In this document: positions 31,126 to 42,479 of the stretch, piece by piece | Numbering within the stretch: the first letter of the stretch is position 1 | How the letters are laid out: each line of letters opens with the position of its first letter | From: Welwitschia mirabilis | Lineage: Eukaryota; Gnetophyta; Gnetopsida; Welwitschiales | Length of the DNA: 45,592 bases | Reading direction: 5' to 3' | Assembly (NCBI GenBank): GCA_051453625.1 | Contig: JBOZIK010000001.1 | Coordinates: forward strand, 41,801,335 to 41,846,926 | Made by a program: the position numbers and the translations under genes | The notes under the pieces: generated by a model | Databases searched by the model: none | What the model was told of the DNA's origin: nothing | What the model saw: the letters and a program-made list of their open reading frames with translations, nothing else

Positions 31126-32690
31126 TGTGAAGACGAGTTTCTGCATATGCTAAGGCTTGATAGACCATTCTCTGTGAGTGATCCTAACTCTCCTCGAGGT
31201 CGCTTACTAAGAGAGTTTGAGAAGGAGTTTTAGGGCTGTTGTTTTGGATTCGATATCAGGAACATTCCTAAGCTCTGATATGCGTCACTCTCCATCTCCA
31301 TCTGATTGTTATTCTGATGAAGAAATGGTACTGGAATCCATTGTGCAGGTGGCAAAGTTGGAATTTGAGAAAGTTGTGCAGGCCGAGCTTAGTCGGACAA
31401 GAGTACAGATTATGAAAGGAACAAAGACTGAGGAACTTATGCAAGAATGGGGCATGGATGAAAGAGTGTTCCAGCATTCATCTGCTCCCAGTAGCATAGA
31501 TGAATTTAGGGATCTTATGGATATTCTTGTGGAGTTGCCTCCCCTGCGTGAGGAGTATGGTCCTCTTGTGCAGACAATTAATGGAGTTCTTCTTAGATCG
31601 TTGAATCCGATGTTGTTTCAGAATACTAAAAGCAAGGGAAGTCTAGTGATGCAAATATCGAAGCCAGTGGTTATTCCTGCAGAGATGGGCACAAATGTCA
31701 TGGATATTCTTGGCTATTTAGCCTCTGTAGGAATCGAGCAGCTCAGTGCTAAATTCCACAAATGAATGCCCCTTGAGTATTCAAGATTTTGCAGTGGATT
31801 CACATCCTACTCTTGAGTCTTCAAGAAGGCTATTATTAGAATGCCCAAAAGGAAATTTCAACGCCTACCAGAGGTTCATTGCAAATACATGTTCATGAAT
31901 ATTCGGATTTGTCAAAGTACAATTCAGACTCTAAGAAGGCAAAAGCATCATATGCTACTGATAAATATACAGAATATGTGTCTCTTGAAGAGCTTGCTCC
32001 ATTGGCAACGGACAAGCTAGAGGCCTTATCTATCGAGGGATCGAAAATACAATCCAATATGGGGGGACAAGAAGCTCCTTCAAATGTTAGTGCAATGTCG
32101 ATGGGAGGCTTATCGGTTTTCCAAAGGATAGAGTCTCGTAGTAGTGGAGGATTAGGCCTTAAGGGAATTACTACTTTGCATTCGCTAGATACAAAAGGAT
32201 GCAGTGATGATCTTGGTGGCCTATTGGATTTGTCTATTAGCCTGGAAGAATGGTTGGAGATTAACTCTAGAGCTGTGGATGAACAATAAACGAGGGAGAG
32301 GACAACAAAAATACGTACTGCACATCATGCCATTAGACCAGATTTAGTCATCCTCAAAGCCTCCGAAAATGACAAGGAAAACCAGGGTAGTAAAAAGTGT
32401 GGAAATGGGAGATGGGGCTTTATGGGGAATNNNNNNNNNNNNNNNNNNNNNNNNNNNNNNNNNNNNNNNNNNNNNNNNNNNNNNNNNNNNNNNNNNNNNN
32501 NNNNNNNNNNNNNNNNNNNNNNNNNNNNNNATGACAAGGAAAACCAGGGTAGTAAAAAGTGTGGAAATGGGAGATGGGGCTTTATGGGGAATACGTTAAC
32601 AATAGGTGTATTGATTCAGTTACAAGATCCACTGTGCAATTTTGAACCTGGTGGAGCATCAATGATGGCTCTAGTTTAAGCCATTGGAAC
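31126..32690 (+). pseudogene. PMI1-like (PLASTID MOVEMENT IMPAIRED 1-related) fragment
   Basis: PMI1 and its relatives are plant proteins with an N-terminal C2-like domain; PMI1 is needed for light-driven chloroplast movement. Only the part after that domain is here. Pieces in order: EDEFLHMLRLDRPFSVSDP and SPRGRLLREFEKE (31,129-31,230), a TAG at 31,231, ELMQEWGMDERVFQ (31,430 on), LVQTINGVLLRSLNPMLFQN, VIPAEMGTNVMDILGYLASV and GIEQLS (to 31,763), then YTEYVSLEELAPLATDKLEA and LSIEG (31,950 on), LDLSISLEEWLEI, and LLGN/V-L-QL-DPL-type text after a 100-N gap. At least two frameshifts and several stops occur, and the linker 31,765-31,880 is badly degraded. It is the first of the host pieces inside the candidate CACTA element. 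Confidence 0.85.
32431..32530. other. Assembly gap (100 N) with duplicated edges
   Basis: The 62 bases before the gap (32,369-32,430) are identical to the 62 after it (32,531-32,592). If collapsed, PMI1-like homology runs on without a break (FMGN then TLTIGVLIQLQDPL). Probably an unmerged overlap. Confidence 0.9.
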
Positions 32691-32719
32691 AATGAGTGGC
32701 TCCCCATTCTTCATCAAAT

Positions 32720-33016
32720 TTTTATTTTTAAACGCGATTCTGAAGGTACATCCATTGCCTTTCCTTCTTTAAATGCGATTGAAAAGTTACATACTCCTTC
32801 TTTTGAAGAATTGCAGGGATTTTTAGATACGCAAACTAAAAATGCATCAGAGCTTCCAACTGTAGAAACGAAGGCATTGCTTCTCCTTCTAAAGGAACAC
32901 CTATCTGGCCTCCAATTACTACCATCAATTAACTTTGATGGCCCTCGATTAACCCCTTCGGCACTGTTGAAAGCCATTTATTTTTCATGTTCTTTATTAT
33001 CGATGGTATCCATGTA
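32720..33016 (+). pseudogene. Unrecognised coding-like segment
   Basis: A stop-free frame from about 32,730 to a TAG at 33,014. It gives IEKLHTPSFEELQGFLDTQT, then ELPTVETKALLLLLKEHL and GLQLLPSINFDGPRLTPSAL, ending KAIYFSCSLLSMVSM. It is hydrophobic-helical with a mixed, gene-like composition and lacks the AT bias of its surroundings. I do not recognise it as PMI1 or any other family. It could be a further captured gene fragment or a divergent end of the PMI1-like copy. Confidence 0.45.
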
Positions 33017-33017
33017 G

Positions 33018-34265
33018 GATTTTCTGAATCCTTATATAAGCATTTTTCATTATCTTGACCCCCTCCTGAGTGGGGATGGTTATTTTTGTAACTTTGAAAT
33101 TAATACAACTCTTAAAACTTGGGCTAAATAAAGCCCACAAAGTAGAAAATCTTAAAATGTTTATGACATTAATTCATTTTTTAGCTTACATGTGTTGCTA
33201 ATTTCTTATTGTATTATTTTTGGAAACTTCTCAATCTCTCTTACATAACATTTTCAACTGGTGATTTTCAATTTTCAACTTGTCCAATTAGTTTAACATA
33301 ACCTCTTTTATGTTTAAGAGACATGGTACTTCTACCGTCTTACAATCAATTAAAAAAAAATGAAAACTACAATTTGAATTAACTTCCTTTAGGCAACATG
33401 CATTATTGGTTTCATGACCTTCCTCCTGGAATGTAGGCAACTGAGAACTCAAGCACAGATAGTTCAGACCACATCATAACTTGCAGTCTGCATGGGCAAG
33501 ACTGAACATGAACGTAAGTTTTCTGATGAAATAGAAATTGAGGCATAGAACCATATAAGTCCTCTGCATGGAGCAGCATGGAACAGCACAAACTAGGAAA
33601 GTTATTAATTATTCTAATGCATTTGTCTTGTTAAGTATTTAAATGTATTTATCACTAATTGTTGGATCTGTTATAAATTCTCTTTCTCTTGACAAGTCAT
33701 GGCTATACATTTGTATATAAATAAGCTAAAAATATTTTCAGCCGAAAGGCTGCATATCTTTCTGTCCAAGTCACCAAAACTTTTGAAAACAGCACTGTGT
33801 TTCGAGGTCTTTATCCTTCAAATAAAGCAATAACTGACTGTATTTTTCTAAATTGATATGTTATTCTCACAAACTCCAGAATTTTCTGTTCAAGTATTAA
33901 GTCTTAACAAATTCCTCTGAAATCAATATCAGGAACATGGTTCAAATGTGATGAAATTTACAATTATGATAGAAATATTCAAAGGGGACGACAAAAATAG
34001 TCATGTCATGTACTGGCTTTTGTTTCCTTGCTTTTCCAGAAAGGAAAGCCTGCATAGATGCTTATTGGAAGAAGTTAAATTTAAATGGATCAAAAAAGGT
34101 GTTGGATATTCTGAATGGAACTTCAAGAGTTTCAGAAGATAGGCTAAAGTGCAACAATTTCATGTCAAGAGCCTACATGGTTTATTTTTGAGAGCTTTAG
34201 TATTCCACAAGATAGCATCTTGTTTGCATCACTGATGTAGAAAGAGGTTTAGTCTGACAACTGCA
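33018..34265. other. No recognisable gene inside the candidate element
   Basis: AT-rich with short frames. Two overlapping plus-strand frames at 33,948-34,191 (62-64 codons) could include decayed coding sequence (FLAFPERKACIDAYWKKLNL), but I cannot assign them. Confidence 0.3.
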
Positions 34266-34269
34266 GTTT

Positions 34270-36860
34270 CCTCCTTATGCCATATCTAAATTGGATAAAC
34301 TGGTTATGCACAGAAGGGTAATTTCTAGAATTGTAAGTCATCTTTTGAAAACATTCTGTGGAAAAGGTAATGTTAAATTAGATCATTTAAGTAATGAACT
34401 TCAGCAGATCACAACTACCAAATGGGTTGCCATAGATGTCGAACATGACAAATAGGAAATTCATTTGTTTTTGATAACTAAATATATGAACAAAATGTAT
34501 GACCTTGTGTAGGATGCCTTGAATAATGAAAAGAAATGTACATTTAACAAGTGCATGGAGAAGGCTTTGTTCTAATCAGCCTGCGAGCAATAGTCCCAAT
34601 TGGCACTGTTGGCNNNNNNNNNNNNNNNNNNNNNNNNNNNNNNNNNNNNNNNNNNNNNNNNNNNNNNNNNNNNNNNNNNNNNNNNNNNNNNNNNNNNNNN
34701 NNNNNNNNNNNNNNNNNNNNNNNNNNNNNNNNNNNNNNNNNNNNNNNNNNNNNNNNNNNNNNNNNNNNNNNNNNNNNNNNNNNNNNNNNNNNNNNNNNNN
34801 NNNNNNNNNNNNNNNNNNNNNNNNNNNNNNNNNNNNNNNNNNNNNNNNNNNNNNNNNNNNNNNNNNNNNNNNNNNNNNNNNNNNNNNNNNNNNNNNNNNN
34901 NNNNNNNNNNNNNNNNNNNNNNNNNNNNNNNNNNNNNNNNNNNNNNNNNNNNNNNNNNNNNNNNNNNNNNNNNNNNNNNNNNNNNNNNNNNNNNNNNNNN
35001 NNNNNNNNNNNNNNNNNNNNNNNNNNNNNNNNNNNNNNNNNNNNNNNNNNNNNNNNNNNNNNNNNNNNNNNNNNNNNNNNNNNNNNNNNNNNNNNNNNNN
35101 NNNNNNNNNNNNNNNNNNNNTTCTAATCAGCCTGCGAGCAATAGTCCCAATTGGCACTGTTGGCTCTTGGTGCTCAAATTAAACATCTCGAGCTAAATGG
35201 AACATATTTGAGTGTGGAAGTTCAACATCCCAATGCAAATCAACTTAGTAATAGATGGGTGTTAGTAATTTTTGAAAAGTATGTTGGAGGCATTGTCAGT
35301 TTTTACAAATGTTTAGGAAGTGTAAACCATGAAAATGATTCAGGGAAATGAGGAACGATAACATTTCTGTCTGTAGAAGCAGCACAAATGGCTATATCTC
35401 AACTCAACAATTTGAAAGTGGAAGGATTTTCTTTGTCAGTCTCTTCATTGAATTTATCTCACAGGTTTGGGAACAAAGCACTTGCATTTTTTACTGTGAG
35501 AGCAACAATCATGTGGACTTAGCAAAGGAGTGGCAATAATTGAATGTGCCATTAAGGATGTTGGTGGAGTTGCATTGTCACGCTTAGGGAAATAGATAAG
35601 AACATCAACTATATAAGTGTAAGCACGGAAAAAAACATTGTTCTATATTCATGGCTGGTCTTGATGCATATGTTATAGAGCACTAATTATTGCAGACTTT
35701 AAAGCTTTTAACAGATCCTGTCATTCTGGATGCTTTTATTCTCAGAAATCCTGCTGCTCAGCAAACTTCACAATCTGTCTGTGAAAAAGGCTTAATAAAA
35801 GAGCTTTGTGTGTTTTTTCCTTGAGATAAATTTCGGGTTGTTATTTGCTATTCAGACACAAAGGATTTGTATTCCCATGCTTTGGTTACATTGGAGGGCA
35901 GTAATCATCTGAAGGCGACAAGAGCACTTACCCATCTTCAAGGAACAATTCTTCCTAAACGCTTATCGTGGTAAAAGATAACCTATCAAGAAACATTTTA
36001 TAGCACATTATTGATTGCCTATTGTATATTTGATGTCTTAGAGAATGAGGTAGCCATTTGGTTAATTCATTTCCATAAGAGAATCCTAGTGATGTTATGA
36101 AAAACTTTTATTCTCTGATTTTGTAAAATATTTTTAATGAAGAATAAACTACGTTTTGAAGTTTACCATCTCTGCCTCTTTCGCATAAGCACTGGTCCAT
36201 CAACCTCATCCTGTAATTCATGCTTTTGAAGTTTAATTGCCATTCTTATTGCTACTAAAAATTGACAAAAATGTAATATGATGCTGTAAATTAATGGCAA
36301 TCTTCACCTAATAGTAAATTTCATTCGCAGGTGCATCTGTTTGCATTACAAAGACTGACTCTGCTTCTTACAAGGTGAAGATATCCTCAAACAAAATGGA
36401 ATCAGTTGCAAAATATAGGTTGATGTTGTAGTAGCTAACTGAAGGTATTACAACAGAACATGATAAGCTTGATCCTGAAGTCCTGCAACTTCTCTTTCAT
36501 CAACAAGGTATCGAAATTTTACGATCATTGGAAAGAGAGATAGAAACTTGTATAGTGTTTGACAAGTGCAGCTTAAGAATCAAGGTTTTTCGGCCAGCTC
36601 AAAAAATTGACAAAGCAATAAAAGGTGTTGTAGAAGGCTTGATGCTACTCTCTGAGAACCAGTACCATAATATTTTTCTTAGAGTATAGAGCTTGTCATA
36701 TGGATTGATGAAGGAAATTATCAATGGGTTTGGTGTAGATCTTGCTAGACTTGAGGTACTTATGCTGGAAGGAGATTTCATGCTTAATACATGTTGTCAT
36801 AATTTATGTGATCATGGAAATAAAGAGATCAAAATCAGAGCTAGAAATAGTATTGCTGAA
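34270..36860 (+). pseudogene. DEAH11/DEAH12-type helicase-IBR protein, middle fragment
   Basis: DEAH11/DEAH12 of plants join a DEAH RNA helicase to a C-terminal RING-IBR ubiquitin-ligase module. Only the region between these domains is here. In order: KLDHLSNELQQITTTKWVAI (34,370-34,430), DALNNEKKC..KCMEKALF (to 34,570), LGAQIKHLELNGTYLSVEVQ (35,165 on), GTITFLSVEAAQMAISQLNN (35,350 on), HALVTLEGSNHLKATRALTH and LQGTILPKRLSW (35,875-35,971, then TAA in place of Gln), a likely intron ending at CAG 36,330, SYKVKISSNKMESVAKYR, LDPEVLQLLFHQQGIEILRS, KGVVEGLMLLSENQ, and GLMKEIINGFGVDLARLEVL (36,705 on). There are several stops and frame changes. At about 36,861 it passes in frame into an aldo-keto reductase. 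Confidence 0.85.
34614..35120. other. Assembly gap (507 N) with duplicated edges
   Basis: The 44 bases ending the left contig (34,570-34,613) are identical to the first 44 of the right contig (35,121-35,164). Collapsing them joins KCMEKALF to LGAQIKHLE with the spacing expected in DEAH11/12 proteins, so probably nothing is missing. Confidence 0.9.
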
Positions 36861-37112
36861 ATCACTGCATGTGTGATCGAATGGTTGCTTTGGAATCGAC
36901 AGGTCGAGGAGGAGATTGTTCTGACTTGTAGGTATTTTACTTTTCAGATTACTAGGCCTTTAATGAGTGATTAAAATGTACAGATTATATACTGGGTTTT
37001 GTGTGGCAGGGACCTTGGTATTGGAATAGTCGCATAGAATCCTCTAGGAAAGGGCTTTTTAGCTGCTGGACCTAAAATTGTTGAAACTCTTGCAGATAAT
37101 GATATCAGAAAG
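36861..37112 (+). pseudogene. Aldo-keto reductase (PCNT115-type) fragment
   Basis: Aldo-keto reductases reduce carbonyls with NADPH in the cytosol. Exon piece 36,861-36,931 encodes ITACVIEWLLWNRQVEEEIV-LTCR, matching the conserved I-T/S-A-V-Q-x-E-W-S-L-W...E-x-E-I-x-P-T-C-R block. A short GT..AG intron follows (36,932-37,009; ends GTGTGGCAG). The second exon, 37,010-37,112, gives DLGIGIVA, then a TAG at 37,035 where the family has Tyr, then NPLGKGFLAAGPKIVETL and NDIRK, ending at a GT donor. The catalytic Tyr/His of the N-terminal part and the C-terminal helices are absent. It is fused in frame to the DEAH-like fragment on its left. Confidence 0.85.
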
Positions 37113-38890
37113 GTGTGTTCCTCATACTCTAGTACTTTATATATCCATTTTAGAGTCTGATCAGTAATCTATAAATCTCGAGCAATTTTTTATCAAAACA
37201 GTAAAAATAAGTTGTTGTAGTCTTACCAATTACCAGTCCTAAGGTCAATCATAATATGGAATTCTAGACAAAACTATGGGCCTTACCAGGAGTACATAGA
37301 ATTTGAGCACTTCCTTTGTCATAATATTGTATAATTTTCTTGTGAGGTTTCCTCTAAAATTTATGCCTCTGACCCTCCTTTTACAACATCATCCAATCTC
37401 ATTAGATATTGTAAGAAAACAAACATTGATATCCCCGTTATTGCTTTGCTATGGCAATGCAAACCTGTAGAACAAGAACCTAAGAGAGAGGATTTATGAC
37501 AGTATTATGACTACAGAATCAGAAGGGAGTAGAAGGAGATTCATCTTCTGATTTTGAACATCACTTCCTTAGTTGTTCTAATTGGCCTTCATCACTTTAT
37601 TTCTTCTCTTCTTCTTATTCTCCTTATACTTTGTCTCATTATAGACCTACTATAGCAATCATTCTTTTTTTAGTATTTACAGACAAGACTATGTGGCCGA
37701 CTTTTAGGAATGCTCGCTTAGCTGCTTACACCCAGAATTAGACAAGTCTTCAACGTTATTTTTCTATTCGTGGTGCTTATTCTCTTTGCTCTCATCTCTG
37801 TGATGCATGTGAATTTCGTTGCTTAGGTTCTGGGTTTCATGTCTTATTTTTTAAGTTGGGTTACTTTGAGCAATCTGAATATAACCTTCAAATAGAAATA
37901 TCGTTTAGTTATTAGTTTTGGTTAAAGAAGCATGTTACAAATCCTAGTTGTATTAATGATTTATTAGAAGACGATGTAAGTAAAGCTTAAGAAATTTTGT
38001 GTTTTCCCTTTAATATTTCACTACTTCATCAATAGGCTTAGAAGATTTTGTATTGCTACTATTGTTATGAAAGAAAAGAAAGAGTTGGATCACTATGACA
38101 AGAACCCTTTAATAAATCTATCAGATAATTCTAGTCTTTTTGATCATTTATCATCTCTTATTTTTCCCTTAAGGCTTTTAGAAAATTCCACCAGATAAAA
38201 TGCTCTGCTACATGGCTCCCAAGTAATAAATCACTGAGCTTCTATGAGAGCAAGTGTGAACTTTGTGTTTTTTGTCATTTTGCTAGATTTTCAAGGATTG
38301 ACCTCACAGCCTATGCAAGACGATTTGATCGTTTCGTATTATCAATCTACTGTGGTAGCTTTTCTTAAGAGACTTCTCATACAATGCTCTCATGTCTCTC
38401 TGAGTGATTCTCCCAAGTCATGTGGAGTTGAGTAGATAAGATGCAAGTTCACTTCGACAGACGGAGTTTCCTTTGAGTTAAATGCTTCTTGCTAAATTGA
38501 AAATCAATATACTGTCATCAAAATTGAAATGCTATTCTTCAAATGTACATGACTCTAATTCATTTACTGTAGATGATAAAACAGACACAGAACACAGTGC
38601 TAACTCTTCAATAATAATAATTTATTTTTGCAAGACATCCAAAGAGGCATTTTCAATCAAAAATACATCTAAGAGTAACAATCATGCCAATGGTAGTACC
38701 GACTTGCAGTAGATCGATTGAGTTAGCTAAGGTACTTGCAAAATCATTAGCTAAGATAGTAGCTGTAATTACTAACAAGGAGGCTAACGCTAAATAGGAG
38801 AGCATTCACATGTTGGTTTAAGGTAAACATCCACCATTAGTACAGGGTACACATCCCAGAAATGTCCGTTTGGGTAAAATAGTTAGAGTT
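37113..38890. other. Unassigned interior of the candidate element
   Basis: No family recognised. Between 37,540 and 38,010 the plus strand gives peptides that look gene-derived (MWPTFRNARLAAYTQN, SLQRYFSIRGAYSLCSHLCD, ITNPSCINDLLEDD-like) with few stops. Another plus-strand frame, 38,244-38,435, runs 63 codons, and 38,482-38,712 runs 76 codons of Ser/Asn-rich text. These may be further captured fragments. Confidence 0.3.
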
Positions 38891-38894
38891 GAAA

Positions 38895-39315
38895 ACCATA
38901 GTTAGATGGATCAAAGCAGATCGTGGAGCGTTTTTCTGATTAGTAGCTTCCGGATTGCTGAATCGCCTCAGATCGTTCTACAGATCACCCCAAATCACAT
39001 ACCAATTTTTGTAAAATCGCGGGTTAAAATCCTAAAGCTAGATTGAAACATTTGTTTCCATAAAATTGCAAGTTGAACAATTGATTTCTGTAACTGCACC
39101 CCTCATTTTTTTGGATGCGAAGGTTGTTTTGATGAAAATTGTAGATTGATTTTAATAAAAGCTTGGTTTATAAATAGAGCAAATTTGTTTTTCAACTTGC
39201 AGAATCCATTTTCTTTCATGAAGCACGATCCAGCTCTGATTTGAAGCATCTTTTATTGGAGCGCAATGTGGAATCGCCCGGATCGCGATTCCGATCCGCT
39301 CCATCTAATCATGGT
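38895..39315. mobile_element. Candidate MITE with ACCATRRTTAGATGGA ends
   Basis: The left end ACCATAGTTAGATGGATC and the inverted right end ACCATGATTAGATGGAGC agree at 15 or so of 18 bases, bounding about 420 bases. Inside both ends are GATCG/CGATC-rich blocks (GCAGATCGTGGAGCG; GGATCGCGATTCCGATCCGC). No coding sequence. Flanking duplication is unclear; AAA lies on both sides. Superfamily not assigned. Confidence 0.5.
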
Positions 39316-42300
39316 AAAAACACACATTTACTTGAGGATGGTGATGAGAGTCAGAGTAATGGACAATTCGTTATTATCATTTATAGCTAATGCTAAAAAA
39401 GAAAGGAAGGTGAGCGTCCTTGTCATATGGAGATGATCTCTTCAAGTCAAAAATGATGACAGAGATGAGCGAAATTTATTCAAGTTGTGTCTAAAGTATA
39501 GATCTTCGATTAATTTCACTGGCAACAATACAGATATGCTCATATTAAAACATAAAGCAAGCCTCTTACCAAACTCCTCTTCCTACCAGTCAACTCTCTC
39601 TGGGCTCTATTGGTAGTAATCAATTTTTTTTTGCACCTGCCTCCTCAATATCTATCGATCTTCTTTGGGAACATTTAGTAGAACAGCAATGATGAGCGAA
39701 TACATAAACTTACACTTGTAAAGGCCCTTTACAATGGTCTCGATGCCCTTGATAGAGTCACCAGCTTCTGCCAGCAAAGTGATTCAAGTAGTTGTTGAAA
39801 GTTATAACTCAGTTGAGTTGGAGGAGGAGTTTCCAGCACAGTAGATACAGAGACATAGCACGGACACTTAAAGGAGATGGATGTTAAGTGAATAAATCAT
39901 TAGAGAAGAAAAGCTTTAAAAAAAATATATATATGTGTGCTTGGTCAAATTCCCATGGTCTGCCAATGCTGGCAGCTTTGTGGGATGGTGAATTTGAAGT
40001 GAATGGTTTGGAATGTATGGCTATTCATGAAGCGCCGTGTTAATGAAGAGGACAGCAGCATTCCAAAGGACTAGCTGTAACTACATTTCAACTGGAACTA
40101 TATGAGCTAAAGCTTCATAGCCATTGACATTTATCATTCTAAGCTTGGAGATAGCCAGAGTATAGAGGTTTAAGATAGATTATGAATCCCAGGATTACAT
40201 ATACCAAACTTCTGTTTCAACAAAGTGAACATGCTACATAGTAATTTGAAGCAAAGCATTTCATTGGAAGCTCGACCTATACCTTGTATTATTTTTAGTT
40301 CTATATTGCCTTGAGCGATGCTTGAGATGAAATGGTGTGGCTATCTGTTTCACCATTAAATGTTTGATTTCTGAAGTAATAGGTAATTGTTGAAAGTCCT
40401 TACTGACAAATTTCAAGATGAAGGCTAATTCCCTCCTGGATTAGGCAGCATTGTTAGCTTTCTCCTAAAGAGAAAAGGTAGCAGGGAAAGATTAATACCT
40501 ATAGGACCACTATGGCACTATTATATACAAGCAAATATCTTAGAAGGCCAAACTAAATTGGTTAAATTCAAATGGAATCTTATGTGCTGTTTACACCCTA
40601 ACACACACTATGAACTTAGTGTAAAAACTTTAAGAGAACTCTAAATATCCAGGAGAGATTGTTAGTAGTTTGAAATACAGAGATTATGTCTTTGGACTTT
40701 TTAGCATTTTGGAAAATGTGATGTTATGGATTAAAGATAAGAAATAATCAAGGAAAATAAAAGATTAAAATAAGGATAAATTTCAATGAAAGAAACACAT
40801 GATAATTTAGAGGATGAAGCAAAACAATGGAATTTAGAAATAGGATCTATGCAGCATCGAATTTTGATAATAGAAATTATCTTCCACCAAAGGTTAGGGA
40901 GCAAATACTTTCATATCTGTGTTTGAAGTTTGAGTAGATTAAATCTAAAGCAGAAGGTCATTGAAGGACTTCCTAAATTTGATAGAAATACTTATGTAAA
41001 ACCTCATTTAAGAGGCATGTCTCCATCCTCTAAGTGTAATGAACTTAGATAAAAGCCATGGCACTTTGGAAAGACTCCATTCTTCAATAAGAAATCACAA
41101 AGTGTGAAAAGTTTGAATGGTGTATTACATGATGACAAGAAGAACCAAGTTAAGTTGGTGATCAGGGATGGCCTTTTGACTAATGATAACATTATGACAA
41201 ATGCAGTTTGGGATATAACTTATCAAAGCATATGCACTGTTAGATTCTGCATTTTGGGATATAACATTGTGACAAAAGCTATATTTTGAACGTTAATGAA
41301 GTTTCAGGATTTTTCCTAAGTTTGTTAGATTCTGCATCCCACTTTCTTAAGCCACTGTAAACATTCATGGAGTTGAGAGTCTGATGTTCTGACACCAGTT
41401 TTAGGAAAGCAGATTTTGGAATTGGGTTGCATAGCCCTTTCTTTGGATACTGTCTTTATATGCACTGTGTAAACAAGGGAATCCCCTATTCAAAGATAAC
41501 ACTTGCATTAACAATAGGTCAAATTGATAAGTATTAACTGTAGTGTAGAATGCATATAACAAAACGTTACATCTCAGAAATTGGACAAATTGTAAAACAT
41601 TGTGGCTGAAATGACTTTTCTTTCCTCATTCCACATGTGCTTCTTGAAGACTGGCTTTCACATACAAGGGTGATTGGCAAGTATATTGTCAGAACAACAT
41701 GTCCACATTTACAGGACCCTTATTAGATGTCTCTCCATGCTCTTATTTTCAGATTCTTTTGGTTATGGGTCTCATGTTTTTTTAAGATTCTTTTTGCAGG
41801 TAATACTTCATTGAAAGACGTAAGCAAAATGGATCAACCTTTGCATGCCATGAAATTACTGCTTGGAACCAGTATTTCATAATCAGGTACTACTTACTTA
41901 TCAATTGAATTCTTCCATAGTATACTAAATGTGTAATATACTACATTTGGGCATCATTTAATTCATAATTAACATTTTCTTTATCTTAGCTTTCTTTTTT
42001 GGTTAATCAATAGCATTTATTTATCTTTATGAATATGCTAAAATTACATGAATTATTTTTCATTCATAATATATGTTTTGTCAATCATTTGAATTGATAC
42101 TACAATTTACAATTGTTTCTCACTCACTTGGTTGCATAAAAAGTCTAGAATCATCTAAAGGAACTTAACTATACAATCATTCTAATAAGAAAATCATTTT
42201 CCCCCTCTTGTTCCTATTTAACCTCTTTTATAGGACCTCCTTCCTTTTAGCCTAAAGGATGCTCTTAGTATTTGATAATAAACTCTTTGGTACTTTGCTG

Positions 42301-42479
42301 GCTCTGCAATTTTCACTTCTGTGTGTCAGTATTCAATTTTCGAGCTATCCTTGGATTTCTTTCCACACAAACTTACCAAAAAACCTCTAACAAAGGATTA
42401 AATCATGATTTAGGGATGTGCTAACGCATCATAAGGATGTTTATTTTATTATTATAATTATTTTTTTTTCTAGATGACA
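39316..42479. other. No recognisable gene
   Basis: Short frames only. Near 40,860 the plus strand gives NYLPPKVREQILSYLCLKFE before a stop, which looks coding but is unassigned. A 61-codon plus-strand frame at 41,104-41,289 is likewise unassigned. The word TTTGGGATATAAC is repeated at 41,207 and 41,256. No transposase is recognised. Confidence 0.3.

Noticed and set aside
31217-32289. A functional PMI1-like gene with the two frames (182 and 136 codons) as exons.
   Set aside because: The first frame begins in the wrong reading frame relative to the upstream homology. There is a stop at 31,231, the linker between the frames is decayed without clean splice sites, and the N-terminal domain is absent.
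34526-35196. Four open frames of 190-218 codons.
   Set aside because: They are mostly N (34,614-35,120), and the gap itself is probably false.
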